Shown here: positions 48,295-56,335 of the stretch, piece after piece
Numbering within the stretch: position 1 is the stretch's first letter
Layout: every line of letters starts with the position of its first letter
Source of the DNA: Rickettsiales bacterium
Lineage (GTDB): Bacteria > Pseudomonadota > Alphaproteobacteria > G027485855
Length of the DNA stretch: 64,000 nt
Assembly: GCA_027485855.1 (NCBI GenBank)
Contig: JAIXQD010000021.1
Span: 62,001-126,000 of the forward strand
Direction: 5' to 3'
Translations under genes and position numbers: made by a program
The notes under the pieces: generated by a model
Told to the model about the DNA's origin: nothing
The model's input: the letters and a program-made list of their open reading frames with translations, nothing else
Databases searched by the model: none

Positions 48295-48701
48295 TTGCCA
48301 CGCCCCAAGAGCGCCAACAGCAAGGCGCGCACTTGCCGTAGCTCGGCGATCTCCGCCTCCAGCTCGGCCTCTATGGTCATGCGCCCCTCGGCATTGGCAT
48401 GACGGGCAAGCTGATTGAGGTTGCTGCCGATCCGGCCAACTTGACCTAATAGCTTGGCCAGCTCGGCCCGCTCCACTGGTGGGCGGCGTGCCTGACGCGG
48501 CGGCTCGGCCTTTAGCAGCACACGCCTTGCATAACTGCCAAGCGTCAAAGCAGCCTTGCTAGAGGCCGATACCAGCGCGTCATACTCCTCGGGCGTGAGA
48601 CGGATGCGCACATCCTTAGTGCGCTGACGTGTCTCACTGCCGCTGCGCTGACGCTGAGGTGATGCAGCCCCTGAAGCTTGTCTTGACGCGCGATCACTCA
48701 T
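48291..48701 (-). CDS. MobC-type relaxosome protein
   Basis: A 136-residue protein with a disordered basic N-terminus, a ribbon-helix-helix-like RLTPEEYDALVSASSKAALTLGSYARRVLL, and the MobC signature LLGQVGRIGSNLNQLARHAN. MobC proteins bind oriT and help the relaxase melt it. First gene of the leftward mob operon; the stop overlaps the relaxase start. Confidence 0.87.
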   Translation of the reverse strand: MSDRASRQASGAASPQRQRSGSETRQRTKDVRIRLTPEEYDALVSASSKAALTLGSYARRVLLKAEPPRQARRPPVERAELAKLLGQVGRIGSNLNQLARHANAEGRMTIEAELEAEIAELRQVRALLLALLGRGK

Positions 48702-49038
48702 GCGCCGCGTGCCGATTTACCGGCAACCCCTGCACTGAGGTGGTCATCGAAAGAATGACACGGTGCTGCAAAGCTCACCTCCATTGCTGGGGGTTTTTTC
48801 TTGGGGGGTGCAGGCGGGCTACGCCCCCTGCCAAGACGCGCGGTGGAACCGCGCATGGCTTGCCTCATCCCTTATTTCTGACTTTACCGCTTCTTCTGCC
48901 TATTTTCAATCGCAAGCGTAACGATTAAGCTTCTTCGCAACTTTATTGCCTGACATCAACTCTATGACGATTCTGTGACAGGCGAACAGTGGAATTTGGT
49001 TTGACCGTATAAAGAAGCAAAAGCGACAGGAGGCAAGA
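48702..49038. other. putative oriT region between mobC and the coupling-protein gene
   Basis: A 337-nt gap between divergent mob genes, without a gene. It has two neighbouring inverted repeats: GCAGGCGGGC/GCCCCCTGC at 48810-48831 (imperfect) and GCGCGGT/ACCGCGC at 48838-48854 (perfect, 3-nt loop). Position and structure fit an oriT; the nic site cannot be placed by eye. Promoters for both operons must also lie here. Confidence 0.6.
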
Positions 49039-50940
49039 GTGAGTGACTTCTGGCCATCGCCCCCGCCGGGAAACAATGCTTTTGGCAGCGCGAAATTGCT
49101 AGCCGCGCAAAGTGGTCAGCGCATCAGCGATCTCGCCGGTGGCCTCAACGGCGTCATTCTCGGCTATAAGAGCCTGCCGATGACCAGCACCAAAGAATGG
49201 CGCTGGGACACGAAGCTGGTGATGACGACGGATATCAGCAGCAATCTTGTAACCATTGCACCCAACCGCTCCGGCAAGGGTGCCTCGGTTATAATTCCCA
49301 ATCTGCTCCTTAGCACCTACGGCATGGTTGTGATCGATCCCAAGGGCGAAAATGCCTGGGTGACGGCGAAGCGACGACAGGCGCTTGGACAAAAGGTTCA
49401 CATCCTCGACCCCTTCAACGAAATTGAGCGCGTCTACGGCAATGACGCGCGCGCAAAAAATGCGGGGCTGAAGAGCCTGCCCGTGGCAACGCTCAACCCG
49501 CTCTCCAAGCTTGATCCGAAATCGGAGCATTTCAGCGACGATGTCGATATACTCGCCGAAGCCCTTATCTTTTACAGTGGTCAGGGCGACCCGCACTGGG
49601 CGGACTCGGCACGACAACTCGTCTCCGGCCTGATCGCCGAGGCCATTGAACGGCTCGGCACAAAGGCCACCCTGACCGATGTGCGCTTTGCCCTCACGCA
49701 GCCACCCGACCGACTGTCAGCCCTCATTAAATCGGCGTATGACCGCAACTCTGACCCTCAGAGCTTCGCCAATAGACGGCTGGCGAGATTTGCGAACCCC
49801 GGAGACAATAGGGAAATCGCCGGTATCCTGAGCAGTGCCGTGACACAAACGGCCTTTCTGGACAGTCCCGCCATCCAGAATAGCTTTGACACCTCAAGCT
49901 TCGACATCGCAGATTTTGCTAAGGGCAATTCGACGGTCTATCTCGTCCTGCCTGCCGACAAACTTGAGACGCATAATCGCTGGCTGCGGATTATGCTGTC
50001 GAGCTTTATCACGGCGCTGACGCGCCGCACTGAGCGTCAGCGCGTGGTGCTGATGATCGACGAATTCGGGACCATCGGCTATCTCAAGGCCATCGAAAGT
50101 GCTTATGGCCTGTTTGCCGGATATGGCATTAGCTGCTGGGCTTTCCTGCAAGACCTCTCGCAGCTTCAGCGCGACTATCCTCAGTCGTGGCAGAACATTC
50201 TTGCCAACGCCGAAGTGCAGCAGGTCTTCTCCATCGGCGTATTCGACACAGCACAATACTTTTCACAAACGCTCGGGCAGGAAACCATCCCGCAGCCGGT
50301 TGTCGGCGAGCCGGTCGGCGCGCCGCAGCGCTTTATGGGGCGCGACCTGATGTCACCCCAAGAGATCACCGCGCTTGAAAAGCCGCGCCAGCTAATCTGG
50401 TTCAAGGGTCTGCCGCATATGGGCGCAAGGTTGGAGTATTTCAGCGAGCCAACGCTCGCCGCCATGGCCCAACCGCTGCCGCAATTCATCGACCAACCAG
50501 CGCCACCTCCGCCCGCACCACCAGGCCCCAACTGGAAACTTATTGGCATCATCGCCTTCATCGGTGTGGCCGTCATTCTATACTTCGTAGGCTTTAATAG
50601 GGGGTATGAAAAGAGCGTCACGAGGGCACAAAATGAGCGTGCGATGACACTCGACGTGCCGACATTCGACGGCACGCTGGCCGATAACCGGCGCGTCAAT
50701 CTCAGGGGCAACCTCTGGTATGTGCCCGAAGACGGCCTGCCCAATATCAGCAACAATGCGATGGATTTCGCCATCAACGCAGCGCAGGCCTGTGCTCGCG
50801 GCGAGCTGACCGCACTCAACAGCCTCCGCGATGTCGGCAGCGCGCGCTTCAACGAAGCCGTCGGTGCCTGCACTAACCAGAAAGCCAATATGCGCTACAA
50901 GGTGCGGGTGACTGAGGTGCGCCTACAGCTCGATCGGTAG
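49039..50940 (+). CDS. VirD4/TraG-type coupling protein with C-terminal membrane anchor
   Basis: A 633-residue ATPase: Walker A APNRSGKGAS at ~74-83, VVIDPKGENAW, Walker B VVLMIDEFGTIG at ~336-347, and LPHMGARLEYF near 460. Coupling proteins hand the relaxosome to a type IV secretion channel. Unlike VirD4, which starts with two membrane helices, this one begins soluble; its only clear helix (LIGIIAFIGVAVILYFVGF) is at ~500-518, after a Pro-rich linker, and is followed by ~115 residues with two cysteines that would be periplasmic. GTG start with AGGAGG six bases upstream. Divergent from mobC. Confidence 0.87.
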   Translation: MSDFWPSPPPGNNAFGSAKLLAAQSGQRISDLAGGLNGVILGYKSLPMTSTKEWRWDTKLVMTTDISSNLVTIAPNRSGKGASVIIPNLLLSTYGMVVIDPKGENAWVTAKRRQALGQKVHILDPFNEIERVYGNDARAKNAGLKSLPVATLNPLSKLDPKSEHFSDDVDILAEALIFYSGQGDPHWADSARQLVSGLIAEAIERLGTKATLTDVRFALTQPPDRLSALIKSAYDRNSDPQSFANRRLARFANPGDNREIAGILSSAVTQTAFLDSPAIQNSFDTSSFDIADFAKGNSTVYLVLPADKLETHNRWLRIMLSSFITALTRRTERQRVVLMIDEFGTIGYLKAIESAYGLFAGYGISCWAFLQDLSQLQRDYPQSWQNILANAEVQQVFSIGVFDTAQYFSQTLGQETIPQPVVGEPVGAPQRFMGRDLMSPQEITALEKPRQLIWFKGLPHMGARLEYFSEPTLAAMAQPLPQFIDQPAPPPPAPPGPNWKLIGIIAFIGVAVILYFVGFNRGYEKSVTRAQNERAMTLDVPTFDGTLADNRRVNLRGNLWYVPEDGLPNISNNAMDFAINAAQACARGELTALNSLRDVGSARFNEAVGACTNQKANMRYKVRVTEVRLQLDR

Positions 50941-51014
50941 CGCGCGCAACAGTGGCTGGCGTGCGCGATGTCAGCCTCAGCTTGGAGCAGTGAAGCGAGA
51001 TTGGGCATTTCCTC

Positions 51015-51536
51015 CTACTCGCGCATGAAGATGTGGTGCTGGTCGAAGGCGGTCTCGATCACATCGATATCGCCATTGAGGCGCATATCCTTCGCCATGG
51101 CATCGTAGTCGATGTAGTAGCGAAGATGCTCGGGGATGACGGTGGTGTCCAAGGTCAGTTCCTCCGCATAGTCAGCAAGATCGGAGTAGCAGCCAAGATA
51201 GCGTTCCATCATGGCCTGCGCCGCTGGCACATCGCCACTGCAATGATCGAGAACGACTTCGCCTAGCTCACTGTGCTCAGCGATAAAGCCCGCCATGGCT
51301 GAGATGTGGTTAAGGCTGCTGTATTCGCCGACGCTGTCGCCAAGCCCCTCATGATCGTGGATGGCATATTCCTCGGCGTGCGGAATAGGCGAGCGGAGCA
51401 GCATGGTCTGCACCTCGGCGTTGATGGCCTCGGGTGATTGGTCGGCATCGATCCAGGCCCCATGCAGATAGCCGTTATTGTAAGCCGCTAGGCAGGCCAC
51501 ATAGATGCGGGGTGTGGTGCGAGTGTTGTGGGTCAT
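51015..51536 (-). CDS. ardA: anti-restriction protein ArdA
   Basis: A 173-residue acidic DNA mimic (PRIYVACLAAYNNGYLHGAWIDADQ, then EYAIHDHEGLG and ISAMAGFIAEHSELGEVVLDHCSGDV), typical of ArdA from plasmids and conjugative elements. It blocks type I restriction enzymes of a recipient during DNA entry. The frame is open to 51941, but the family start and GGAG before the ATG at 51536 set the boundary. The 691 nt upstream are non-coding. Confidence 0.92.
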   Translation of the reverse strand: MTHNTRTTPRIYVACLAAYNNGYLHGAWIDADQSPEAINAEVQTMLLRSPIPHAEEYAIHDHEGLGDSVGEYSSLNHISAMAGFIAEHSELGEVVLDHCSGDVPAAQAMMERYLGCYSDLADYAEELTLDTTVIPEHLRYYIDYDAMAKDMRLNGDIDVIETAFDQHHIFMRE

Positions 51537-52227
51537 GGGGCGTCTCCGTTCGTTAGCGCCGGGGCGAAATGCCTTCGGCTGACGGGCAAGCGGACGGGGG
51601 CGGCGGTGTCGGCAGGTCACCAGAGCGCAGCGCGGGGAACGGGAATTTTGCAGCGAAGCGGTCGCGAGGAATGGCGCGCGCAGCGCGGCAGGGGAAAATT
51701 TTCGTTGACCTGAAACCGACCCGCACGCCCCCAGCTTCTGCCCGAAATACAGCCGATGCAGTGCGCCACCAGCCGAACGGATTAAGCCCGCCCGACAAGA
51801 GCAAACCCAAAGCGGTGCGCGTGATCTTGCCCCTATAGCGAGCGTGGCATTCTGCGGCGGCCCAGGCCGCACCAAGCGCACGAATGGCAGCAACGACGAG
51901 TTAGCGATCCCGCCAGCAGCGAAGCCGACTGCAACGACCATGTGCCAGAGCCGGTTACAAAGCGGGTCAGCAACAGCGGCAAGACAGCAGTCCTACGGCA
52001 GATTAAGCGATGCCCTTTGGCGAGCGGCTGAGCATCACGGGCTGGATGGGCCGTTTTCGCATCAATGAGCGCTTCGCGGGCGCAAGTGTGGCCATGACAA
52101 GCATTGGCCACACTCCTTCTCTGACGTTGCGGTCGATATGCCCCAAGGGGCCGATGCGCCCAGCGCTCACCGATGCCTTTCGGCCTTCACCAGCCGCGCT
52201 GATGCGGCAGGCACAAAGGAGGTCATC
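51537..52227. other. gene-free region with a perfect inverted repeat
   Basis: GC-rich, no supported ORF in 690 nt between divergent ardA and the small gene at 52228. It contains a perfect 10-bp inverted repeat at 52085-52114. Leading-region promoters active on single-stranded DNA would be expected here for ardA, but this is inference. Confidence 0.45.
52085..52114. repeat. perfect 10-bp inverted repeat
   Basis: AGTGTGGCCA (52085-52094) and TGGCCACACT (52105-52114) with a 10-nt spacer, ending 113 nt before the small gene. It could be an operator, a terminator stem or a single-strand hairpin. Confidence 0.6.
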
Positions 52228-52422
52228 ATGACAAATCTGCGCTTCAACGACCTGCTGCAAATGCCACATCACGAATTGCTGGCGCTTTATGGTGCGGCAC
52301 TTGCGGCACTGGCCGTGCCAAGCATCGGCGATGAGCTGGCGAAAAAACTGCACCTGCTGCTGCACAACATCGAGCGGGTGCTGGCATGGCGGAACGCCTG
52401 TGCCTGCGCACCATGTCCGTAG
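52228..52422 (+). CDS. small unknown helical protein
   Basis: A 64-residue protein (MTNLRFNDLLQMPHHELLALYGAALAALAVPSIGDELAKKLHLLL) with an ideal GGAGG eight bases before the ATG. Two predicted amphipathic helices; ends in a Cys-rich CACAPCP. Not recognised; small proteins of this kind near ardA are common on mobile elements. Confidence 0.55.
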   Translation: MTNLRFNDLLQMPHHELLALYGAALAALAVPSIGDELAKKLHLLLHNIERVLAWRNACACAPCP

Positions 52423-52564
52423 GCGCAATCACACCAGCAAACCGGTGGGTCGCAGCATTGCGGCTCACCGGCTTACGTCTAGCTTAGCCGATGTTCAGCC
52501 TCAGCGACGCGCCGCAGATCGCCGATATCCTAATCTGACATTGTCTTACATTTTTTTGTGATGC

Positions 52565-52593
52565 TTGACATTTACAGGAATCTCTGGCAGATT
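52565..52593 (+). promoter_or_regulatory. possible promoter of the QueC-like operon
   Basis: TTGACA (52565-52570), 17 bp, CAGATT (52588-52593). The related words TGACATTGTCTTACA and TGACATTTACA occur twice within 50 nt and could be operator half-sites for the operon's own XRE protein. Weak -10; low certainty. Confidence 0.35.
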
Positions 52594-52612
52594 GGGCAAA
52601 TTGGAGACATTC

Positions 52613-53182
52613 ATGAGCGACGGACCTCATCGTAGCTTGCCAATGGGCAGGCGCTGGAAAAAGTTAGCAAAATGGGCAGACAACCGATCGTTCTCGGTGG
52701 ACGATTTGTGTGAGCTTCGGGATTCCGCAATCATGGGGGAGTTTAAACGTGAGGTCTCTGACATGCTCATGTCGGAGCTGCGCGACATTCTGTCCAGCTC
52801 GGGCCAAGGATCGCTTTTCGCTCCATCATCTGATGAAATCGAGAACCTCAGGATGTACGCGTGCGGCTCTCCTGTAGGGAACTTGCTGCTCGACTGCGCA
52901 ATAGACGCAGTCAACGCTGGAGCAAGCGGCGAAGCTGCACTCGCCGCTGCGTGCAATGAGACTGCAAATGAAATTTTTAATCGACACGGGCGTGGGATGG
53001 CTGAGCACTATCAGCGTGAAACCGGCGCGAAACGCGCCTCCCATTTTCAGTCCAGAATTCAGAGCGTGCAGAATGGTCGCTCGATGGACGCCTTGGTGAA
53101 ATGTATCGTTCAAGGCGGGCGAGCAATGGTAATACGCGCACCCACGCAACGTACGGGACTTGATGAAGGGGTGGGTCTCTGA
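52613..53182 (+). CDS. unknown first protein of the QueC/ImmA/PIN operon
   Basis: A 189-residue protein from the ATG at 52613 (MSDGPHRSLPMGRRWKKLAKW); the frame opens at 52565. Mixed alpha/beta predicted, with FSVDDLCELRDSAIMGEFKREVSDMLMSEL helical, and a basic C-terminal part (GRGMAEHYQRETGAKRASHFQSRIQSV). I do not recognise it. Its position directly before a QatC-like gene matches that of QatB in Qat systems, but I see no QatB signature. The stop overlaps the next start (TGATG). Confidence 0.7.
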   Translation: MSDGPHRSLPMGRRWKKLAKWADNRSFSVDDLCELRDSAIMGEFKREVSDMLMSELRDILSSSGQGSLFAPSSDEIENLRMYACGSPVGNLLLDCAIDAVNAGASGEAALAAACNETANEIFNRHGRGMAEHYQRETGAKRASHFQSRIQSVQNGRSMDALVKCIVQGGRAMVIRAPTQRTGLDEGVGL

Positions 53183-54558
53183 TGACGAAGCCCCCTAGAA
53201 AAGTACTGCCAAAGCTCGATGTCGTCGTTTTGGAAAAGCGTAGGTGCTCGAGCGGTCGAATCCAATGCATTGTCGGCGAGCATATTCAGTTCGATGAAAA
53301 CCGGTTGCTTTCCTTCTGCTTCGCAGAGTGGAAGCCGGTTGTGTTTGACATGCTTGTCGTCGCTGCTGCCGTTGAGTTCTGTGACCGACTCCAACGACGA
53401 CCGGTCATTGGCTGGAGCCGTGAAATCCACCTTGAGATTCCAGTTCACAACAAGGAGCTTTGGGGGTCACAATCAGTAAAGGCCGCTCTTCTTGCGGCAC
53501 TTGGCTTCCTTACCGGCGATAAGTGGAACGTGACGTTCGTCGCCCGCAAGAAGGACGAGATTTCGCGCACGCAACCTAGCTTGTCGTTACCGAGCGGCGC
53601 TCATGCCATCGTGCCATTCAGCGACGGAATGGACTCGCGCGCCGTGGCCGCTTTGTCGGCTCAAAGGCTGAACTCCGCCCTGATCCGTGTGCGCTTGGGT
53701 AGCAAGCGACACGATCAGCCAATGAAGGATGGGCGTGCCCAGCCCTTCACGAATATTCCTTATAAGGTAAAATCGGGTGAGCGCAGGTTTGCGGAAAGCA
53801 GCAACCGTTCGCGAGGCTTTAAGTTTTCGATGATTGCTGGGATCGCAGCGTACCTTGCTGATGTAAAGACGATCATCATCCCAGAAAGCGGGCAAGGTGC
53901 CTTGGGGCCTCCCTTGGTTCCTGTAGTTCAGGCCTATCCTGACTATCGAAACCATCCGCGCTTCACGGAGCGAATGGAAAAGCTTTTTGCTGCTCTTCTA
54001 AATCACAATGTCTCTTACACATTTCCCCGGCTGTGGTTCACCAAGGGGGAAACGCTAAAGGAATTCGTGACGGAAACCTCCGTGGGCGATGAATGGAAAG
54101 AGACGATTTCGTGCTGGCAGCAAAATCGGCACGTGCCGGTCGATGGACATAGGCGGCAGTGCGGTATCTGTGCCGCCTGTATGCTACGTCGCCTCAGTGT
54201 TCATGCAGCCGGTCTGACGGAGCCAAGTGATCAATACGTGTGGGAAAACCTCAGTGCCCCAAATTTTGAGGACGGCGCGGCAGAAGGCTTCTCGAAAATC
54301 ACTCCAGCTTTGCGGGAGTATGCCATCGCAGGCACCATGCACTTGGACCACCTCGCTGGCTTAGCGGACTCGCCACGCTTCGAATCGACGATAAGGCGCA
54401 ACGCGGCTCAGATCGCAAAAGCCATGAACCTCACGAATGAAGATGCAGAAATGAAACTAACCTCCCTCCTTCGTCGTCACCGCGACGAATGGCAGGCCTT
54501 TGTAGATTCGCTTGGGCCTGACTCGTTCATCCGTCAGTGGACGGTGAACGTGTCATGA
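53182..54558 (+). CDS. QueC/QatC-like PP-loop ATPase
   Basis: A 458-residue protein. The PP-loop is PFSDGMDS at residues 145-152 (family SGGxDS, second Gly replaced by Asp). A QueC-type zinc site is complete: Cys311, then Cys327-x2-Cys330-x2-Cys333 (RQCGICAACMLRR). QueC makes preQ0; longer QueC relatives such as QatC and Cap9 serve in phage defence and act on proteins or unknown substrates. Unlike QueC (~230 residues), this one has ~140 extra residues before the PP-loop and ~120 after the zinc site. Overlaps both neighbours, so co-translated with them. Confidence 0.85.
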   Translation: MTKPPRKVLPKLDVVVLEKRRCSSGRIQCIVGEHIQFDENRLLSFCFAEWKPVVFDMLVVAAAVEFCDRLQRRPVIGWSREIHLEIPVHNKELWGSQSVKAALLAALGFLTGDKWNVTFVARKKDEISRTQPSLSLPSGAHAIVPFSDGMDSRAVAALSAQRLNSALIRVRLGSKRHDQPMKDGRAQPFTNIPYKVKSGERRFAESSNRSRGFKFSMIAGIAAYLADVKTIIIPESGQGALGPPLVPVVQAYPDYRNHPRFTERMEKLFAALLNHNVSYTFPRLWFTKGETLKEFVTETSVGDEWKETISCWQQNRHVPVDGHRRQCGICAACMLRRLSVHAAGLTEPSDQYVWENLSAPNFEDGAAEGFSKITPALREYAIAGTMHLDHLAGLADSPRFESTIRRNAAQIAKAMNLTNEDAEMKLTSLLRRHRDEWQAFVDSLGPDSFIRQWTVNVS

Positions 54559-55736
54559 GCACGATCCTAGACTCCTTCCCGCCCAAAGATCTAGGCGAGC
54601 GCCTACGCCTCGCGCGTGAAGACAGAAAGATGACGCAAGCTGTTGCCGCTAGCGAAGCTGGTATGGCGCGCACGACGCTTGTGGCGATCGAGAAAGGTCA
54701 GCGCCGTGTGCGCCTTGACGAACTTCAGAATCTGACGGGCATATATCGCGCGACGATCAACGAATTACTCCGTCAAGAACCCATTCAAATCAATCTTCTC
54801 CCGCAGTTTCGGAAGGTATCGGAATCCGAAGACGCAACCATTGAGCACGCGGTCTCTTTGCTCAATGATTTGGTGCGAGCGGAAGTTGAACTGGAGCAAC
54901 TGCTCGGTATCTCGCGTTCTGTCGCCTATCCACCAGAGACTCCCATACTCCCAGGCAACGTCAAACTTCAAGCGGAGCAAGATGCGCTAGACCTGCGCCA
55001 ATGGCTCGGCCTTGGCCTCAACCCCATCAATGATATTGTGAGCTTGTTGGAGTTGCAGCTTGGCGCGCGCGTCTATGTGCGCCGCCTACCAACCAACATC
55101 TCTGGCCTGTTCGCCTTCGATGACGCGGTCGGCCCGTGCATTCTGTTGAATGCAAATCATCCACGGGATCGCCGCGCAAACACGGCTGGACATGAAACGG
55201 GGCATTTCATGTCCACGAGGAAGTCAGCCGATGTGTTGGATGACGCAACGTCTGACACCGCGCGAGAAGAGCGATACGCGAACGCCTTTGGCAGAGCCTT
55301 CTTGATGCCTGCTCGCGCTGTGAAGCAGAAATTTCAAGATGTGACGGCGGGTGCGTCATCGCTGACCCGTCGTCACATCATAGTGCTCGCGAGCTATTTC
55401 GGCGTGTCGCGGGAGGCGTTGGTCCGGCGGCTTGAAGAGCTTGGCCTTATCAAACGGGACAGTTGGGATTGGTTCGTTGAAAATGGTGGGATTACGAACG
55501 AGCAAGTGATTCAGGTTCTCGGTGAACTGCCCAGAGACGACCACAAGGATGATGCGGATCGCCCAATCTCACTTCGCATGAGCATGATGGCGGACGAAGT
55601 CTGGCGGCGGGGTCTCCTTAGTGAAGGGCAGCTAGCGCGGTTGCTACGGCTAGATCGCTTGGAATTGCGTGCACTGCTTGATGGCCTGGGCGATGAAGGG
55701 AGCGAGGCCGATGGGGCTCCCAAATTGCTTGCTTGA
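54555..55736 (+). CDS. XRE-type HTH fused to ImmA/IrrE metalloprotease
   Basis: About 393 residues. An XRE helix-turn-helix (LGERLRLAREDRKMTQAVAASEAGMARTTLVAIEKGQRRV) occupies residues ~13-60; an ImmA/IrrE zinc protease follows with HETGH at ~220 (AGHETGHFMS) and the third ligand region EERYANAFGRAFLMP. The C-terminus (~310-393) is an extra helical domain. Such proteins cleave repressors or regulate a neighbouring toxin. ATG at 54555 overlaps the QueC-like stop (ATGA). It pairs with the PIN gene as in predicted COG2856/PIN toxin-antitoxin modules. Confidence 0.88.
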   Translation: MSTILDSFPPKDLGERLRLAREDRKMTQAVAASEAGMARTTLVAIEKGQRRVRLDELQNLTGIYRATINELLRQEPIQINLLPQFRKVSESEDATIEHAVSLLNDLVRAEVELEQLLGISRSVAYPPETPILPGNVKLQAEQDALDLRQWLGLGLNPINDIVSLLELQLGARVYVRRLPTNISGLFAFDDAVGPCILLNANHPRDRRANTAGHETGHFMSTRKSADVLDDATSDTAREERYANAFGRAFLMPARAVKQKFQDVTAGASSLTRRHIIVLASYFGVSREALVRRLEELGLIKRDSWDWFVENGGITNEQVIQVLGELPRDDHKDDADRPISLRMSMMADEVWRRGLLSEGQLARLLRLDRLELRALLDGLGDEGSEADGAPKLLA

Positions 55737-56322
55737 TCCGTCGAAGCCGCTCGTGTTGGACGCTAGTGTCGCGATAAATCTGAACGCGACCGGCAGTTGC
55801 GTTCGCATTCTTGATGCTATCCCCAATCCAGTCGTAATCCTCGATATTGTTTCGAGAGAATTGGAGGCTGGGCGGGCAAAAGGCCGAACTGACGCGGATG
55901 TTGTTGCCGCACTCGTAGCGTCAGGGCGCGCTGAGATCGCATCACTGTGCGCCGAATGCGAAGGCAATTTTCTTGCGATGGTTTGCGGTAGTGGTTCTGC
56001 TACGCTTGACGACGGCGAAGCTGCAACAATCGCTTGGGCCGTGGCTCACGGAAGCACGCCAATCATTGACGAAAAGAAGGGACTTTCAATCTGTCAGGAT
56101 CGGTTTCCTTCCGTTCAGGCTGCGACCACGACAGATATATTGACGCACGATCGTGTCTTGGCAGAACTTGGACGGGATGGCCTTGGTGATGCGGTATTCA
56201 ATGCGCTAATTGCAGCGCGGATGCGTGTCCAAGAGCGCCACATTCCATGGATCATCGATATGATTGGCTCATCGCGTGCGCAACTCTGCCACAGCCTTCC
56301 ACTAAGCGCCCGTCGGGCTTAA
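55711..56322 (+). CDS. PIN-like nuclease/toxin
   Basis: A 203-residue protein with a PIN-domain layout of acidic residues: LVLDASVAINLNATG, ILDIVSRELEAG, then DDGEAATIAWAVAHGSTPIIDEKKG, giving the metal-binding Asp/Glu cluster of single-strand ribonucleases. It overlaps the ImmA gene by 26 bases; the ATG at 55711 has a purine-rich AGGGAGCGAGG just before it. In related modules the PIN protein is the toxin. Ends 13 nt from the convergent restriction enzyme gene. Confidence 0.8.
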   Translation: MGLPNCLLDPSKPLVLDASVAINLNATGSCVRILDAIPNPVVILDIVSRELEAGRAKGRTDADVVAALVASGRAEIASLCAECEGNFLAMVCGSGSATLDDGEAATIAWAVAHGSTPIIDEKKGLSICQDRFPSVQAATTTDILTHDRVLAELGRDGLGDAVFNALIAARMRVQERHIPWIIDMIGSSRAQLCHSLPLSARRA

Positions 56323-56335
56323 CACTGTGCGCCTG

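Noticed and set aside
51541-51941. N-terminal extension of the ArdA frame
   Set aside because: The extra 135 codons are Arg/Ala-rich with no family match, and GGAG before 51536 supports the short form.
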